A stretch of DNA of 64,000 bases from Cellulomonas hominis (lineage in GTDB: Bacteria > Actinomycetota > Actinomycetes > Actinomycetales > Cellulomonadaceae): positions 310,001 to 374,000 of the forward strand of contig NZ_JACHDN010000001.1 of NCBI RefSeq assembly GCF_014201095.1, in the 5' to 3' direction. Made by a program: the position numbers and the translations under genes. Shown here piece after piece: positions 62,848-64,000 of the stretch (within the stretch, counting starts at the first letter, position 1; every line of letters starts with the position of its first letter). The notes below the pieces were generated by a model that made no database searches, was not told the origin of the DNA, and saw only the letters and a program-made list of their open reading frames with translations.

Positions 62848-63803
62848 GAGGCCCTCCGCGCGCGCCGGCGCGGACCCCGCTCGCGCAGGGCGACGAAGTT
62901 CACGATCGACACGACGCCGAGCCCGATGGAGAGCAGGTAGCCCATGGCCGCGGCAGCGCCCATCTTGTACTGCCCGAGGCCGGTCTCGAGGATCACCATG
63001 AGCGCCGTCTTCGTGGACGTCCCGGGCCCGCCGTTGGTCATGAGGTCGGCCTGCCCGAACATGTTCGCCGACGCCAGCACGGTCATCGTCAGCACGAAGG
63101 CGAGCACCGGCCGCAGCCCCGGCAGGGTGACGTGCCGGAACCGCTGGCGCGCCGACGCCCCGTCGACCTTCGCGGCGTCGTACAGCTCGGCCGGGACGTC
63201 CTGCAGCCCGGCGAGGTAGATGATCATGTTGAAGCCGAGCGTCCACCACACCGTGACGCCGACCAGCGACACCCAGGCCCAGGGCTGCGCGGTCAGCCAG
63301 GGCACCGGGTCCCCTGCGCCGAGCGCGTGCAGCAGCCGGTCCAGCCGGGTGACCTGCAGCAGGTGGTTGAGGATGCCGAGGTTCGGGTCGAGCACGAACC
63401 GGAACAGCACGCCCACCACGGCGACGCCCAGCACGTACGGCAGGAACACCACCGCGCGCAGGAACGTCCGCCCGGGGAACCGCCGGTTCAGCGCCATGGC
63501 GAGGAGCAGCGGCAGCGAGATCAGCACCGGCACGGACGCCAGCACGAAGATCCCGGTCGCGGACATGCCGTTCCAGAACTTCTCGAACACCACGCTCGTG
63601 GAGTCGAACAGGTCGGCGTAGTTGCCGAGCCCGACGAACGGCTTGCTCGGCATGAGGAAGTCCCAGTCGTGCAGCGACATCCACAGCCCGCGGACCGCGG
63701 GGAAGACCACGAAGGTGCCGAAGATCGCGAGGAACGGGGCCAGGAACGCGTAGGGGGTCCACCACGCGCCGCGGCGCAGCGGCCGGCGGGGACGCGTGCT
63801 CAT
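62844..63803 (-). CDS. sugar ABC transporter permease, MalF-type
   Basis: A 319-residue CUT1-family permease: N-terminal RRGAWWTPYAFLAPFLAIFG, six membrane segments, EAA loop in VPAELYDAAKVDGASARQRF and the following TLPGLRPVLAFVLTM. It starts overlapping the binding-protein stop by 4 bases. It forms the channel with the MalG-type protein. Confidence 0.95.
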   Translation of the reverse strand: MSTRPRRPLRRGAWWTPYAFLAPFLAIFGTFVVFPAVRGLWMSLHDWDFLMPSKPFVGLGNYADLFDSTSVVFEKFWNGMSATGIFVLASVPVLISLPLLLAMALNRRFPGRTFLRAVVFLPYVLGVAVVGVLFRFVLDPNLGILNHLLQVTRLDRLLHALGAGDPVPWLTAQPWAWVSLVGVTVWWTLGFNMIIYLAGLQDVPAELYDAAKVDGASARQRFRHVTLPGLRPVLAFVLTMTVLASANMFGQADLMTNGGPGTSTKTALMVILETGLGQYKMGAAAAMGYLLSIGLGVVSIVNFVALRERGPRRRARRAS

Positions 63804-64000
63804 GCGCCGTAGCGGTCGCGGTTGTCGGCCAGCACCTTGTCGGCGCGGGCCGCGGCGTCGGCGAGCGCGGTCGCCGGGTCCTTCGTCAGCAGCACGGCCT
63901 CGTTCAGCGCCGTGTACAGCTCGCCGACGGCGTCGCCGATGCCGGGGATCGAGGGCACGAACCGCAGGTCCTCGGCCTGCTCCGCGATCGCCGACTGCGG
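63800..64000 (-). CDS. sugar ABC transporter substrate-binding protein, C-terminal end (runs off the right edge)
   Basis: Only the last 66 residues are visible (QAEDLRFVPSIPGIGDAV, ELYTALNEAVLLTKDPATAL, ADAAARADKVLADNRDRYGA). LYTALNEAVL and AADKVL-type endings are typical of SBP_bac_1 lipoproteins of CUT1 transporters. It is the upstream gene of the MalF-MalG-GH43-LacI operon. The ligand site is outside the window. Confidence 0.85.
   Translation of the reverse strand, partial: PQSAIAEQAEDLRFVPSIPGIGDAVGELYTALNEAVLLTKDPATALADAAARADKVLADNRDRYGA

Overview
The window is chromosomal DNA from a very high-GC Gram-positive bacterium. Third codon positions are almost all G or C, start codons are often GTG, genes overlap as ATGA or GTGA, and several starts appear leaderless. 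The gene content (RNase E/G-rplU-rpmA-obg-proBA-nadD-rsfS, DosS/DosR-like proteins, cydABDC, ANTAR and DUF3515 proteins, many sugar genes) fits an actinobacterium of the Micrococcales. A Cellulomonas-like organism is my best guess, inferred from gene content and order only.

Layout. 1-7.2 kb: a truncated GNAT acetyltransferase, a membrane diguanylate cyclase, a NUDIX hydrolase with an NAD-dependent epimerase, a two-gene module (MazG-like pyrophosphohydrolase overlapping a GIY-YIG/Schlafen-type helicase fusion), a PadR regulator with a membrane protein, and a DinB-like protein. 7.4-21 kb: tRNA-Ala, then a leftward housekeeping run (histidine phosphatase, rsfS, a Pro/Ala-rich membrane protein, nadD, a 51-aa membrane protein, proA, proB, obg, rpmA, rplU, RNase E/G). 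An IS110-family element sits between obg and proB. 21.3-30.2 kb: cydABDC overlapping a DosS-like GAF-GAF histidine kinase, with a convergent DosR-like regulator. A DevR-box-like dyad and a CRP/GlxR-like dyad lie before cydA, which suggests oxygen- and cAMP-linked control of cytochrome bd.

30.2-45.5 kb: a hydroxyacid dehydrogenase, mutM-rnc-rpmF-DUF177, a SepIVA-like protein, coaD, rsmD, an ABC permease/ATPase pair, recG, a DAK2 protein, rpmB, a GNAT enzyme, thiL, a DUF3515 lipoprotein and ddl. 45.6-57.7 kb: a cystathionine lyase/synthase-like enzyme, then a self-contained beta-glucoside cassette (binding protein, OppD/F, DppB/C, GH3 enzyme, divergent TetR) placed before gpsA-plsC. 57.9-64 kb: a PAS-ANTAR-STAS protein, a 53-aa acidic protein and a GAF-ANTAR protein in a row, then the distal part of a sugar cassette (binding protein, MalF/MalG, GH43 lipoprotein, LacI) running off the right edge.

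Two sequence-level patterns cut across these regions. One is a set of long intergenic palindromes, several with one left arm and two competing right arms. The other is a -10 hexamer six to eight bases before the start codon at many genes. The most promising candidate for an under-described system is the MazG/GIY-YIG-helicase pair; the best-supported regulatory circuit is cydABDC-DosS/DosR.
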